Shown piece by piece: positions 16,820-25,630 of a stretch of DNA of 64,000 nt. The first letter of the stretch is position 1. Each line of letters opens with the position of its first letter. Location: the NCBI RefSeq assembly GCF_030997045.1, contig NZ_CP116899.1, forward strand, positions 1,426,001 to 1,490,000, in the 5' to 3' direction. A program made the position numbers and the translations under genes. This stretch comes from Microbulbifer sp. TB1203. Lineage in GTDB: Bacteria > Pseudomonadota > Gammaproteobacteria > Pseudomonadales > Cellvibrionaceae. The notes beneath the pieces are model-generated. The model worked only from the letters and a program-made list of their open reading frames with translations, was not told where the DNA came from and did no database searches.

Positions 16820-19546
16820 TCAGAACTTGTATTGCGCGCTCAATGCGAAAGATGATCCCGGCTTCTCCTCGAATACGATCACGTCGCTGCGCTCAATCTC
16901 GATGGACTCGTCAAGCAGGTTCTGCAGCTTCGCCTTGATGGTCATCTCGTTGCTGGGATACCAGGAGTAAGTCAGATCCAGCGAGTGAAACGGCTGCTCG
17001 AAGGCATCTGGTGCGCCGTTTCGGCCAGCCAGATACAGGCGTTCACCAAAGACGTTGTAGCCCAGAGTGGCGGAGTGACTGCCGTTCGGAGAGTCGAAAC
17101 CCACCAGCATATTGACCACATACTCGGAAGCACCAGCCATTTCGCGCACTTGGTTAGTCGGTGCGTCGGCTTCTATGCCGGCCACCAACTCCGAATCCTG
17201 CAGGGTCAGGTTGCCCTGTATGAAGAAGATCTCCATAAGGCCGCCCATGAAACCCAAGCTCTTCATACCCTCTATCTCGACACCGGTAATTTCACCGGAC
17301 TCGGCGTTAACAATTTCGCGGAGCTGGTTGGTATCACTGGTAGCCGCTTCGAAAAATTCGATTGGATCGGTAATATCCTTGTAGAAGGCGGAGATGGTCA
17401 GGCTGTCCCCGCTGTCGAAGAACCATTCTCCACGAACATCGTAGTTGTTGATCTCCGACGGGCGCACATTGGCATTCCCCTTAACCTGTTCGTCCGTTAT
17501 CGGATCTATATAGATAGCGTCGGTAATTTCGCGCAGATCCGGGCGCACGGCGGTTTTCGAAGCACCGAAACGCAACTGGAAAGTCTCCGCCCATAGGGAA
17601 CCCATGTAGGTCAGGGAGAGCGACGGGTAAACGTCGTCCTGCACATAAACGGCCCGCTCCAGCTCATCCGGGTCGGTTGGAATCTGCGGGTCGGCGGGAG
17701 TGTAGCCGTAGGGGTTCCACTCCAACGCCACCTGATTGTAATCCTCCCAGCGGGCACCGGCGGAGAGACGCCAGGTTTCATTGAAGGTCCAGTCGAACTT
17801 GCCGTACACGGCGTCGGTGGTGGTGGCGGCGATATAGCTTTGCTTGTTGCTGCCGGCCCGGTCGAACACAAAATTGTTGTCCGTACCGGTGATATTCTCA
17901 TCGCCGAACACCTGATCCAGTGGTCCACCCAGGATGGAATCGTCGGCGACGCTGAAAATATCCAAGCGCAACTGTGTCTGCTTGTAGGTGCGGCCCTTTT
18001 CCGTGCGGGCAAAGCCGCCGCTCAGCTCCAGAGTGGAAGCGGAAAATTCCAGCGGCAAGGTGGCGGACCAGCCGTAGTTACGCACCTCGTCTTCCAGTTC
18101 CGTAAAACGGAAGTCCGCACTGCGGGAGCCGGTGCTCACGACAGAGCGGATGGTCTCACCGGTAGCCGGGTCGGTGATATTGTCCGAGTACACATTGACT
18201 TCATTCGGAATATCCGTGGTGGCCGCAGCATCCGTATAGAACCAATCGACCCGCAGCTCTTCCGGTACCCAGTCCAGCATGCCACCGGGAACCATTGCTT
18301 TGCTTTGCAGGCCGAGGGAGTGACTGCCTTTGACCTGATTGACCAGCATTTCCCGCTCTTCATACTTCAATGCGTATTCACGGAAGCCCAGGCCGTCGGA
18401 AATCTCCCGGTTTTCGTTGAAATAGTCGCTGATGGAAGTTTCGTCATCGGTATTGCGCAGGAACAGAGTAGTTGCCTCCACCTCGTGTTCGTCGGCGAAG
18501 CGCACCCCGATATTCAGGTTGCCGCTCATATTCACCGCATAAGTGGATTCGTTGCGGGTATCGGTACGTTCCTCCGGGAAACCGTGACTCCGCTTGATAC
18601 GCTCCGTTTCCCGCCATTGGCTTTTGTAGGAACCGCCGGCCAGGAAGCCCAGTTCCCACTGCTCACCAAAGTAGAAGCGGTTGCCCACACTGGTCTTGAT
18701 GTCCATATCCGGATCGCTGGAATCCTCTTCGACGGCGATGTCCCGGTTCAGATTCAGAGCCAGTTCCCGGTTCAGTGCCTGGGCTGCCGCCTCGGCCTCC
18801 TGCTCCGTGGCATACTCGTTGCCTTCGGCAATCAACGCCCTGCGGATACCCGCTACGCTCAGATCGCCCCTGAAACGCTGCATCGCGGCCTTGATATTGC
18901 CGGACAGGGCGCGGGTGCCGTCGTCAGTCCCGAACTCATCGTCGCTTCCACCGGAATAGCTCAATACGTCACCATCGGTCTCGGTGTTCATACCGGTGCC
19001 GATTTCAATCGAGTAGGTCAGAGCATCCGGAATGCCCTTGGTGCGAATATCCACGTTGCCGCCACCGAAGCTGGCGGCCTTGTCGGCGGAATAGCTTTTC
19101 TGCACTGCCAGGGATTCCACCACGGAGGTGGGGAAGAGATCCAGTGGTATCACATTGCGGGACAGATCCGGAGACGGCACAGTGGCACCGTTCAGTGTGG
19201 TGCTGGAATAGCGCTCACCCAGACCCCGAACATACACAAATTTGTCATTGACCAAAGACAGGCCAGAGACCCGACGCAGAGCCGCGGCCACGGTCGAATC
19301 GCCGACGCGGCCGATCATCTCGGAACCGAGAATGTCGGTGACCACCTCTTCTTCCAGGCGCTCACTGACCAGCATTTCCGCCGAATCACGCAGGCGCCCC
19401 TGAACCATCACCTCTTCAATTTGCTGGGCTTGCGGTGCCTGGACATCGTCCATTTCTACCTGCGCCCAAACTTGCGGAGTCAATGAGGAGGCCGCGGCAA
19501 TAGCCAGTACCAGCGGCGCTCTCTGAAATTTTTCATTCTTAACCAT
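16820..19546 (-). CDS. TonB-dependent outer-membrane receptor
   Basis: A 908-residue receptor with signal peptide (about residues 1-28), a TonB-box-like segment (IEEVMVQGRL), a plug domain containing VYVRGLGERYSSTTLNGA and PLDLFPTSVVESLAVQKSYS, and a beta-barrel ending in the C-terminal Phe (FALSAQYKF). The plug form with Arg-Gly-Leu-Gly-Glu-Arg resembles the CirA/carbohydrate-type receptors of marine proteobacteria, not siderophore receptors, and no Fur box was seen. The upstream lipoprotein gene (19654) is in the same transcript, with a hairpin between them, so the two probably act together on an unknown substrate. Confidence 0.9.
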   Translation of the reverse strand: MVKNEKFQRAPLVLAIAAASSLTPQVWAQVEMDDVQAPQAQQIEEVMVQGRLRDSAEMLVSERLEEEVVTDILGSEMIGRVGDSTVAAALRRVSGLSLVNDKFVYVRGLGERYSSTTLNGATVPSPDLSRNVIPLDLFPTSVVESLAVQKSYSADKAASFGGGNVDIRTKGIPDALTYSIEIGTGMNTETDGDVLSYSGGSDDEFGTDDGTRALSGNIKAAMQRFRGDLSVAGIRRALIAEGNEYATEQEAEAAAQALNRELALNLNRDIAVEEDSSDPDMDIKTSVGNRFYFGEQWELGFLAGGSYKSQWRETERIKRSHGFPEERTDTRNESTYAVNMSGNLNIGVRFADEHEVEATTLFLRNTDDETSISDYFNENREISDGLGFREYALKYEEREMLVNQVKGSHSLGLQSKAMVPGGMLDWVPEELRVDWFYTDAAATTDIPNEVNVYSDNITDPATGETIRSVVSTGSRSADFRFTELEDEVRNYGWSATLPLEFSASTLELSGGFARTEKGRTYKQTQLRLDIFSVADDSILGGPLDQVFGDENITGTDNNFVFDRAGSNKQSYIAATTTDAVYGKFDWTFNETWRLSAGARWEDYNQVALEWNPYGYTPADPQIPTDPDELERAVYVQDDVYPSLSLTYMGSLWAETFQLRFGASKTAVRPDLREITDAIYIDPITDEQVKGNANVRPSEINNYDVRGEWFFDSGDSLTISAFYKDITDPIEFFEAATSDTNQLREIVNAESGEITGVEIEGMKSLGFMGGLMEIFFIQGNLTLQDSELVAGIEADAPTNQVREMAGASEYVVNMLVGFDSPNGSHSATLGYNVFGERLYLAGRNGAPDAFEQPFHSLDLTYSWYPSNEMTIKAKLQNLLDESIEIERSDVIVFEEKPGSSFALSAQYKF

Positions 19547-19593
19547 TACCCAGGCCTCTTGTGTTCCTGTTTATCACTGCGGTAGAAGCAAAG

Positions 19594-19626
19594 AGGGCGC
19601 CGGCTCCCGTTGCGAAGCGGCGCCCT
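19594..19626 (-). promoter_or_regulatory. intercistronic hairpin between lipoprotein and receptor
   Basis: GGGCGCCG and CGGCGCCC, separated by 15 bases, form a strong stem in the 107-bp gap without a following T-run. It could stabilise or attenuate the message so that the two genes are expressed at different levels. Confidence 0.5.
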
Positions 19627-19653
19627 TGCATCGGGGATTAACCCGCTTGCGGC

Positions 19654-21318
19654 TTACTCAAACCACAGCGGCTGAGCGCGGCTGCCTTCGTGCAGGCCGT
19701 AAGTCCAGCCCCGGGTCCAGTCAGTACCGTTGACATCCAGGGCACCCAGGTAGGCGCGTTCCACCGGAGTCACGGTAGCAGGGGCAGGGTTTCCGTCCAC
19801 ATCCGAACCCACAACCAGGGCATCCGCGGTGTACATGGCCGGGGTTCCGGCCAGTAGGACGAGGTTGGTATCGGCATTTTGGGTGGGATCTACCGCACCG
19901 GAGATGGCGGCGAACTGGTTGCCGCTGTTTACGGCCCAGGTTTCCAGATCATCGGCGCCTACCGGACCGCCTTTGGTCTTGTCTTCGCAAGCGAAGATGT
20001 TGGAGGTGATAGCAACTTCGGTACCAGCTTCCGCTTCGGCCAGGGTCTCATCACTCTCGACACGCAGGCAGTAGTTGCTGCCCTCAGCACCGTTTTCGTC
20101 GGCACTGAAGGAGGCGGCTATCATGGAGTTGGTGATCATCGGATAGATACCTTCGCGGAAACGCCAGCCGGCACCCGGATCATGAGTGCCTGCCGCCTGG
20201 GCGGAGACGATACAGGTCAGTCCATCGATCACCGGGCGACTGTTGATGCCCTGGGCAATAATGTCCGCGTTTCTGGCCTCGCCCGCCGCATAGGAGCCGA
20301 TACCGTCGGACTCGATACAATGGTTGCCATCGGCCTCGCTCTGAATTACCAGGGCGTTGGTGATAGCGCCGCGGTAGCCTTCGTCGATATCGATGGAGTC
20401 GTCGCGCACGTATAGAGCAACGTAGTTTTCGATATTCACGGCACCGCCGAAGAATTCGATGCCGTCATCGTAGGTGGAATAGGCCTGCAGATTGCGGACG
20501 ATGGTGCCACTGCCGACGGCATCGAAAGCGACACCATTCAATTCGTCACCAGCCGCAACCTGGGCACCGGTATGCTTGACGCGTACGTAGGTCAGTTCAC
20601 CGGAGCTGTCGGCGTTGTTGTCACCACCGTAGTATGAAGCCTCGTCGTCGGTGGAGCCTTCGGCGGCCACATGGCACTCGCCGCTGAGCGCCAGAGTACC
20701 GGCATCCAGGTTGCCGGTGTAAGCGCACTTGTTGGTAACGCCAAAGCCATTGATCACCATTCCGCCCCACTGGGAAACGTCTTCAGCAGCTACCGTGCCA
20801 CGCACGTCGGTTTCGGAAGTGAAAGTGATCGGGGCGGATTCGGTACCGCGGGCAAAAATCTGGGAACCGCGATTGATTACCATGAAGGCAGAGCTGTCTT
20901 TGAATGCAATGGTGGCGCCAGCCTGGACTTCCAGCTTGACGGCGTCGCCGCCCTGGGCGATACCGGCCGCCTGCAGCTCCGCGTTGCTAGCATAGCTCTC
21001 ACCCACGAACAGGCTGCCGTCGAAAATATGCGCACCGCCATTCGGCAGGGCCGGAAGGTAGAGATCTTCCGTCAGCGGATTGGAGGAAGACACGAAGTCA
21101 GTGCCGTAGCGGCAGTTGGCACCTTCCGGAGTACCCTGAACACCGGTGCTTTCAATAGTGGCGCAAGAGTTGCTAGTGTCGCCACCCCGGTTGGTTACAG
21201 AGTTGTCAGTAGAATTGTCTATGGTAGTCGGCTCGATATCGACACCACCGCTGTCACAACCGGCCAGCAATGCGGCGATTGTGGCTGCCAGCAGCAGCTT
21301 GTTGTTTACTCGCTTCAT
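19654..21318 (-). CDS. beta-helix-like outer-membrane lipoprotein, TonB partner
   Basis: A 554-residue protein with a lipoprotein signal (LLLAATIAALLAGC, lipid on Cys21), then a Thr/Asn/Ser-rich linker and a body of repeated short beta-strand patterns (VQAGATIAFKDSSAFMVINRGSQIFARG is followed by VRGTVAAEDVSQWGGMVINGFG-like turns) that suggest a parallel beta-helix. Six or more Cys residues in the mature protein point to disulfides. The C terminus (GWTYGLHEGSRAQPLWFE) is aromatic. Genes of this type often stand upstream of TonB receptors in Alteromonadales and Xanthomonadales; function is not established. Probably a surface or periplasmic substrate-handling partner of the receptor at 16820. 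Confidence 0.75.
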   Translation of the reverse strand: MKRVNNKLLLAATIAALLAGCDSGGVDIEPTTIDNSTDNSVTNRGGDTSNSCATIESTGVQGTPEGANCRYGTDFVSSSNPLTEDLYLPALPNGGAHIFDGSLFVGESYASNAELQAAGIAQGGDAVKLEVQAGATIAFKDSSAFMVINRGSQIFARGTESAPITFTSETDVRGTVAAEDVSQWGGMVINGFGVTNKCAYTGNLDAGTLALSGECHVAAEGSTDDEASYYGGDNNADSSGELTYVRVKHTGAQVAAGDELNGVAFDAVGSGTIVRNLQAYSTYDDGIEFFGGAVNIENYVALYVRDDSIDIDEGYRGAITNALVIQSEADGNHCIESDGIGSYAAGEARNADIIAQGINSRPVIDGLTCIVSAQAAGTHDPGAGWRFREGIYPMITNSMIAASFSADENGAEGSNYCLRVESDETLAEAEAGTEVAITSNIFACEDKTKGGPVGADDLETWAVNSGNQFAAISGAVDPTQNADTNLVLLAGTPAMYTADALVVGSDVDGNPAPATVTPVERAYLGALDVNGTDWTRGWTYGLHEGSRAQPLWFE

Positions 21319-21637
21319 ACATTCCCCCTACGGAAGTTTTGAATAACGGCCAGCTAAGAATCAGTTTTTATGCTTCAGCTGTGCGTCCTGAATTAAAAAA
21401 CGGATCTTCAGATGGTCCTGAAACCCTGTTTGTTTTTCGCCTTGGCGATTCGGACGCGAGGGAGTGTAGAAAGGGATTGTTGCGGAATTGTTACCTTTTC
21501 GGCCTTTTACCGAAAAAGTTGTGACGGATTTTATCCCGGGAAGATAAGTTAATTTTTTATTTCAAAAAGGTTTCAGGGAAAGATTAAAAGGCGGGCATAA
21601 AGGCGAAAAAACAAGCGAGAAGAAATAAAATCCAGCG
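21319..21637. other. AT-rich intergenic region
   Basis: About 320 bp without a gene between two minus-strand genes, with markedly lower GC than its flanks. It should contain the promoter of the lipoprotein-receptor operon. A small hairpin, TTTTCGG/CCGAAAA, lies at about 21487-21508. I found no clear repeat or operator. Confidence 0.4.
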
Positions 21638-22222
21638 TCAGTAGTCGCCGAGCAAAAACCGCTCGCCGGCACTGCGAATCCAGAGCTGGCCGGTGGTATT
21701 TTTTTCCTCGACGGGAACATCTTCCGCCCATTCCACCAACTGGTAGTAGACGTCGCGGGAAAGGCGCGCCTGCAGGCCGTCCCGCACTTCGATATAGGGC
21801 ACGAGCTGCGGCGGTTCGCCGAAGGGGTTTAACTGGAAGGGATGGCCGTGGTCCAGGGGCACCACATCGCCGGTATTGGTGGTAAACAGCAGCAGCTCCC
21901 GATTCCGCTCCCGTCCGATCGCCACCTGGGTGGCGATAAAAGGAACATCCTCTACCTGGATACGCCATTTCTCCACGGGAGTGACTAAAAAATACTCGTC
22001 ACCTTCGCGCCTGAGGATGCTGGCAAACAGCCTGACCAGGGACTGGCGCCGGATCTCCGTTCCCTCGTGAACCCAGCGGCCATCCCGACAAATCCGCAGG
22101 TCCATATCGCCGCTAAGCTCAGGATGCCATCGCTGTACCGGCGGATGGCCGCGAAACTCCCGCTGCAGCTGCTGCAGCTGGTCGAACAGCGGTTCAGCCA
22201 AACGATGAACCCGCGCTGCCAC
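21638..22222 (-). CDS. DUF1285 family protein
   Basis: A soluble protein of about 195 residues with the DUF1285 signature: PPVQRWHPELSGDMDLRICR, GRWVHEGTEIRRQSLVRLF and DEYFLVTPVEKWRIQVED. The family is common in proteobacteria, has a structurally known but functionally unassigned fold, and is usually a single-copy gene. I place the start at GTG 22220-22222; a GGAGG lies 13-14 bases before it and the upstream frame does not resemble the family. It overlaps the 3-prime end of the TetR gene by 29 bases, so the two are probably one operon. Confidence 0.8.
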   Translation of the reverse strand: MAARVHRLAEPLFDQLQQLQREFRGHPPVQRWHPELSGDMDLRICRDGRWVHEGTEIRRQSLVRLFASILRREGDEYFLVTPVEKWRIQVEDVPFIATQVAIGRERNRELLLFTTNTGDVVPLDHGHPFQLNPFGEPPQLVPYIEVRDGLQARLSRDVYYQLVEWAEDVPVEEKNTTGQLWIRSAGERFLLGDY

Positions 22223-22874
22223 CCTCGGCGCGTTTTTCCTCCTGCCCGCGACGGCCGGAGATATCGCCGATATGCACCCCCACATCCATGATGAACTCCA
22301 TCAGGCCCTCCATATCCTCGATCACATCGGCGAAGGACTTGGAGTGGTACAACTCCACGGCCCCCTGCACCAGTGCCCAGTAGGTGGAGTAATAGAAGTA
22401 GGGAGGCACTTTTTTCAACACGCCCTGTTCCATCCGCCGCTCGAATACCCGGTTCAGGGCCGAGGCGTTGGAATTGCGGATGGCGTGCAATTCCTCAATC
22501 ATCTCCGGCGCCTGGTTGAGAGCGATGATTTTCTCCTCCAGGCGCTGGAACAGACGGTCCTTGGCCGGGTCCGCCATGCGCGACTCGAAGTAGGCCCGCG
22601 CCGGCGCAGTGATATCTCCCTGCTCCGCGGTGGCCACCGCAGACTTCAAGCGCTCGGTAAGGGACTTCTCGTAGTCCATTAACAAGCGCATGTAAATCTC
22701 TGTTTTTGAAATAAAATGCTTGTAGATGGTGCCCTTGCCGATATCCACCCGCTCGGCGATCTGTTCCACGGTGACCTTTTCTTCGCCGTGTTCCAGCAAC
22801 AACTCCAGCGCCGCATCGAGGATACGTTGCTCCCGCGCGCGGAAACGCTGAACCTTCTCTTTTGCCTTATCCAT
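22194..22874 (-). CDS. TetR family transcriptional regulator
   Basis: About 226 residues from the ATG at 22872-22874 (MDKAKEKVQRFRARE); an upstream ATG at 22925 adds 17 unconserved residues. The N-terminal helix-turn-helix is clear: RILDAALELLLEHGEEKVTVEQIAERVDIGKGTIYKHF. The C-terminal ligand domain is unclassified, with an aromatic stretch (PPYFYYSTYWALVQGAVELYH). Its target and ligand are unknown. Neighbours are DUF1285 downstream and, divergently, the SGNH hydrolase at 23296, a candidate target. Confidence 0.88.
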   Translation of the reverse strand: MDKAKEKVQRFRAREQRILDAALELLLEHGEEKVTVEQIAERVDIGKGTIYKHFISKTEIYMRLLMDYEKSLTERLKSAVATAEQGDITAPARAYFESRMADPAKDRLFQRLEEKIIALNQAPEMIEELHAIRNSNASALNRVFERRMEQGVLKKVPPYFYYSTYWALVQGAVELYHSKSFADVIEDMEGLMEFIMDVGVHIGDISGRRGQEEKRAEGGSAGSSFG

Positions 22875-22925
22875 ACTCCCGACCTTGGCTGCCGTTAAAT
22901 TTGGGGACTGAAATTGACTATCCAT

Positions 22926-23295
22926 TCATGAATGATAGGCAATTCATCCAACTTGGAAAAGCAAATCCGGGAAATTCGTCCTTTCGAACCACCTTGCTTC
23001 GGCTCTCGCCGAAGCAATCACCGCCATCTGATGGCCGTGGCGACTCTTCAACCTCGACAACTTTGTTATTGGACTCAATATAAATACCGGGGACCTACCG
23101 GAGTATGGAGACGCTGGCAAACCCGATGGAGCCGGATACTGCGATCCGGGAATTCCCACCCGCAAGTGGAACCGCCGCAGGAGTGAGTCACCTTTTCGAT
23201 AATCACTGACCGAGCACATTTATCCCGGAATATGCTATAAGGCAACTCAGCCAGCCACCGCAACGACTTTCCGCCGGCCACGCAAGGAGCACGGC
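22926..23295. other. intergenic region between TetR gene and SGNH hydrolase
   Basis: A 370-bp region upstream of both divergent genes. Its GC content is lower near the TetR start (TTCATGAATGATAGGCAATT). No gene-like frame has family character and no strong palindrome stands out. Confidence 0.35.
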
Positions 23296-24171
23296 ATGTT
23301 CAAGAATAAAAATCTTGTTGTATCCGGTCTTTTTACCGTCGCCTTGATTTTCGGCGGCTCGCACGCCGCTGCCGACACGTCGGACCTTGCCCCGTCGGGC
23401 GCCCCTTTCTACTACCTGGCCCTGGGCGATTCCCTCGCCGCCGGCGAACAGCCCGACGGCGAAGGGGGGCAGATTGTCGGGGATGGCTACGCGGAGCGAC
23501 TGCTGTCACATTTCGGGCCCGATGTGGAACTGGTCAACCTCGGCTGCAGTGGCGAAACGACCTCCTCGATGATCTACGGTATCGGTTCCCGATGCACCTA
23601 TCCCGGCGCTGTTTCACAGCTCGACGCGGCCGTACAGTTCCTGCTGACCCATCCCGGCCAAGTGATGGCGGTCACTCTCAATATCGGCGCTGACAATTTC
23701 AGCGGCTGCGAAATCGACGCCCCCGATACCACCTGCCTGGTTGATCAGGCCGCCACTGTCAGCGCAGAACTGCCACCAATCCTATATGCCTTGCGCCGGG
23801 CAACTGAGCCGGAGACAAGGATCGCCGCAATGACCTATTACGATCCCTTTCTCGCCCACTGGCTGCTGGGAGAGGAAGGCCGGTTGCAGGCGGGGCTGAC
23901 GTCTCTCGCGGTCACCAGCTTCAATCTACTGGAGGCGAGTATCTACGCCGCTCAGGGCGTGCGCATCGCCTATATCGGCGACGCCTTCGAAACCCTCAAC
24001 CAGCAGCCCACCATTTATCGCGGCCGGGTGATGCCGACTAACGTGGTACGCATCTGCCAGCTCACCTGGATGTGTGAACTCGGCGATATCCACGCCAACG
24101 ACGCCGGCTACCAGCTGATCGCCGACACCTTTGCCGAGGCGTTGGGGTTGCCGGTTGTCTTTCAGTTCTGA
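23296..24171 (+). CDS. secreted SGNH/GDSL-type hydrolase
   Basis: A 291-residue exported esterase or lipase. It has a signal peptide (MFKNKNLVVSGLFTVALIFG, cleaved near AAA-DTS), block I YLALGDSLAAGE with nucleophile Ser46, a block II-like Gly (VNLGCSGETT), block III LNIGADN and block V DIHANDAGY containing the catalytic Asp-His pair. Several Cys suggest disulfides in the mature enzyme. The architecture resembles bacterial SGNH lipases with the GDSLAAG motif. It could be an exoprotein for the type II system in this window, which is inference only. RBS: AAGGAGC just before the ATG. Confidence 0.87.
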   Translation: MFKNKNLVVSGLFTVALIFGGSHAAADTSDLAPSGAPFYYLALGDSLAAGEQPDGEGGQIVGDGYAERLLSHFGPDVELVNLGCSGETTSSMIYGIGSRCTYPGAVSQLDAAVQFLLTHPGQVMAVTLNIGADNFSGCEIDAPDTTCLVDQAATVSAELPPILYALRRATEPETRIAAMTYYDPFLAHWLLGEEGRLQAGLTSLAVTSFNLLEASIYAAQGVRIAYIGDAFETLNQQPTIYRGRVMPTNVVRICQLTWMCELGDIHANDAGYQLIADTFAEALGLPVVFQF

Positions 24172-24256
24172 TCCGAATGGCACTAAGTTAAGGCCGGGGC
24201 GCGCCTGCTACCGGGGGCTTACGGCTCGCCCCTCTCACCAGGGGTTTATCGCTTGC

Positions 24257-25630
24257 CTATCGCAGCATACGCAGTTTTCGCCAGGCGGCGATCAATAGCA
24301 GCGCAATCAATAACAGCAAAGTTGCCATCACCTGAATCATCACGGCTCCGACACCCGTCCGGCTGTAGCTGAAGTGCGGCAGAGCGGCCAGGTCGATCCC
24401 GTCCGCTGGCTGGTTGTCGAAAAACAGGAAAGGGAAATAGAAGTGTTGCAGCTGGCCATGATAAGACACGATCTGGTCCAGATACTGCTGGTAGGCGAGC
24501 GCGTCCGTGTCGGCCAGGCGCTGTAACGCCAGTTGAAGGCCTATAGCGGGCGACAACCAACTCCAGTTCAGCCCGGCCCGGTATTGTTCCAGCCGCTTTT
24601 CCCGGTAGGCTTCCACTTCGTGGGCCACCGTGTCGTCACTGTGCTGTTGCATGGCGTAGTACCATTTCCAGTGAAATCCCTCGGGCAGGGGCGTGGTATC
24701 CGCCCACTCGGGATGCTCGGAGAGGTAAGCATCGAACTCCGCCTGCTTGTCTTTATCCCAACTGCTGTTTATGGATTCCCGCTGTTCCACCTGGGCACCG
24801 ATGGCCAGCCCCAGTTCCTGGCTGTCCAGGCGGGCCAGGTAGGAAATCCCGGGGACCAGGAACGCCAGAGCGATCCACAGGGCGCTGTAATAAACCAGGT
24901 TCTGGCGTCGATTCCTGTTGAAGCTGATCAACCAGGCCACCAGCGCGAACCAGAACAACTGGTACAACAGCAACAGAGCAGTGACCATACCGAAACCGGC
25001 GAGGTCGGCAACCCCCAAAAGCAGGCAGGCAAGGCCCAACACAGCGACGTTCAGCGCCAACAGAGCGGCGAAGCGCACCGCCAGGCGGATGAAAATCAGT
25101 TTGCCCGGCGATGGCACGGAAGCCGCGATCAGCGGCCAGCGCCGCGCCTGCTGGTCGTCGGCGACGATATTGACCGCGAGCACACCGATCAGCAGCGGCA
25201 GCAGATAAACCCATATAAAACCCAGATCCAGGCGCGCTGACGGAGCGTGCTGATAATTCTGCAGGGCGCTGTCGTTCATCTGCCCCTGAATGGCGAGCAG
25301 GCGCACGCGCATGGTGTTGTTGTAGTCGGCCCGCTGGCCGGGGAACAGACCGTTCCATGCAGTCGGCTGGTGCCAGGTGGGCATAAAGGTGTAGTAAGCC
25401 GCCTGGCCGGCGATGTTTGCGGGGTCGGCGCTTCCATCCAGTGCTTTCGACCAGTGAGCGCGCTGCTGCCCGAAACGCTGCTCGGCAACCGCGAAGTCGG
25501 CGGCGGACTGTTTCAGGGCCTGGTGGCCGGCAAAAATGGCCAGCAGGCACAGCAGCCCATAGAAGGTCAGCAGCGCACGGGTAACCCCCGAGCGAAAAAA
25601 AACCAGTGTTTCAAGCTTTACCAGATTCAT
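24257..25630 (-). CDS. ABC transporter permease, DUF3526 type
   Basis: About 457 residues from ATG 25628-25630 (MNLVKLETLVFFRSGVTRAL). Six or so membrane segments: one at the N terminus, a long periplasmic domain (about 45-165), a cluster at about 170-275, and a C-terminal helix (VMIQVMATLLLLIALLLIAAW). It matches the DUF3526 permeases that occur as a second permease beside an ABC-2 type permease and an ATPase. Its start overlaps the preceding permease stop by four bases. The substrate is unknown. Confidence 0.85.
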   Translation of the reverse strand: MNLVKLETLVFFRSGVTRALLTFYGLLCLLAIFAGHQALKQSAADFAVAEQRFGQQRAHWSKALDGSADPANIAGQAAYYTFMPTWHQPTAWNGLFPGQRADYNNTMRVRLLAIQGQMNDSALQNYQHAPSARLDLGFIWVYLLPLLIGVLAVNIVADDQQARRWPLIAASVPSPGKLIFIRLAVRFAALLALNVAVLGLACLLLGVADLAGFGMVTALLLLYQLFWFALVAWLISFNRNRRQNLVYYSALWIALAFLVPGISYLARLDSQELGLAIGAQVEQRESINSSWDKDKQAEFDAYLSEHPEWADTTPLPEGFHWKWYYAMQQHSDDTVAHEVEAYREKRLEQYRAGLNWSWLSPAIGLQLALQRLADTDALAYQQYLDQIVSYHGQLQHFYFPFLFFDNQPADGIDLAALPHFSYSRTGVGAVMIQVMATLLLLIALLLIAAWRKLRMLR

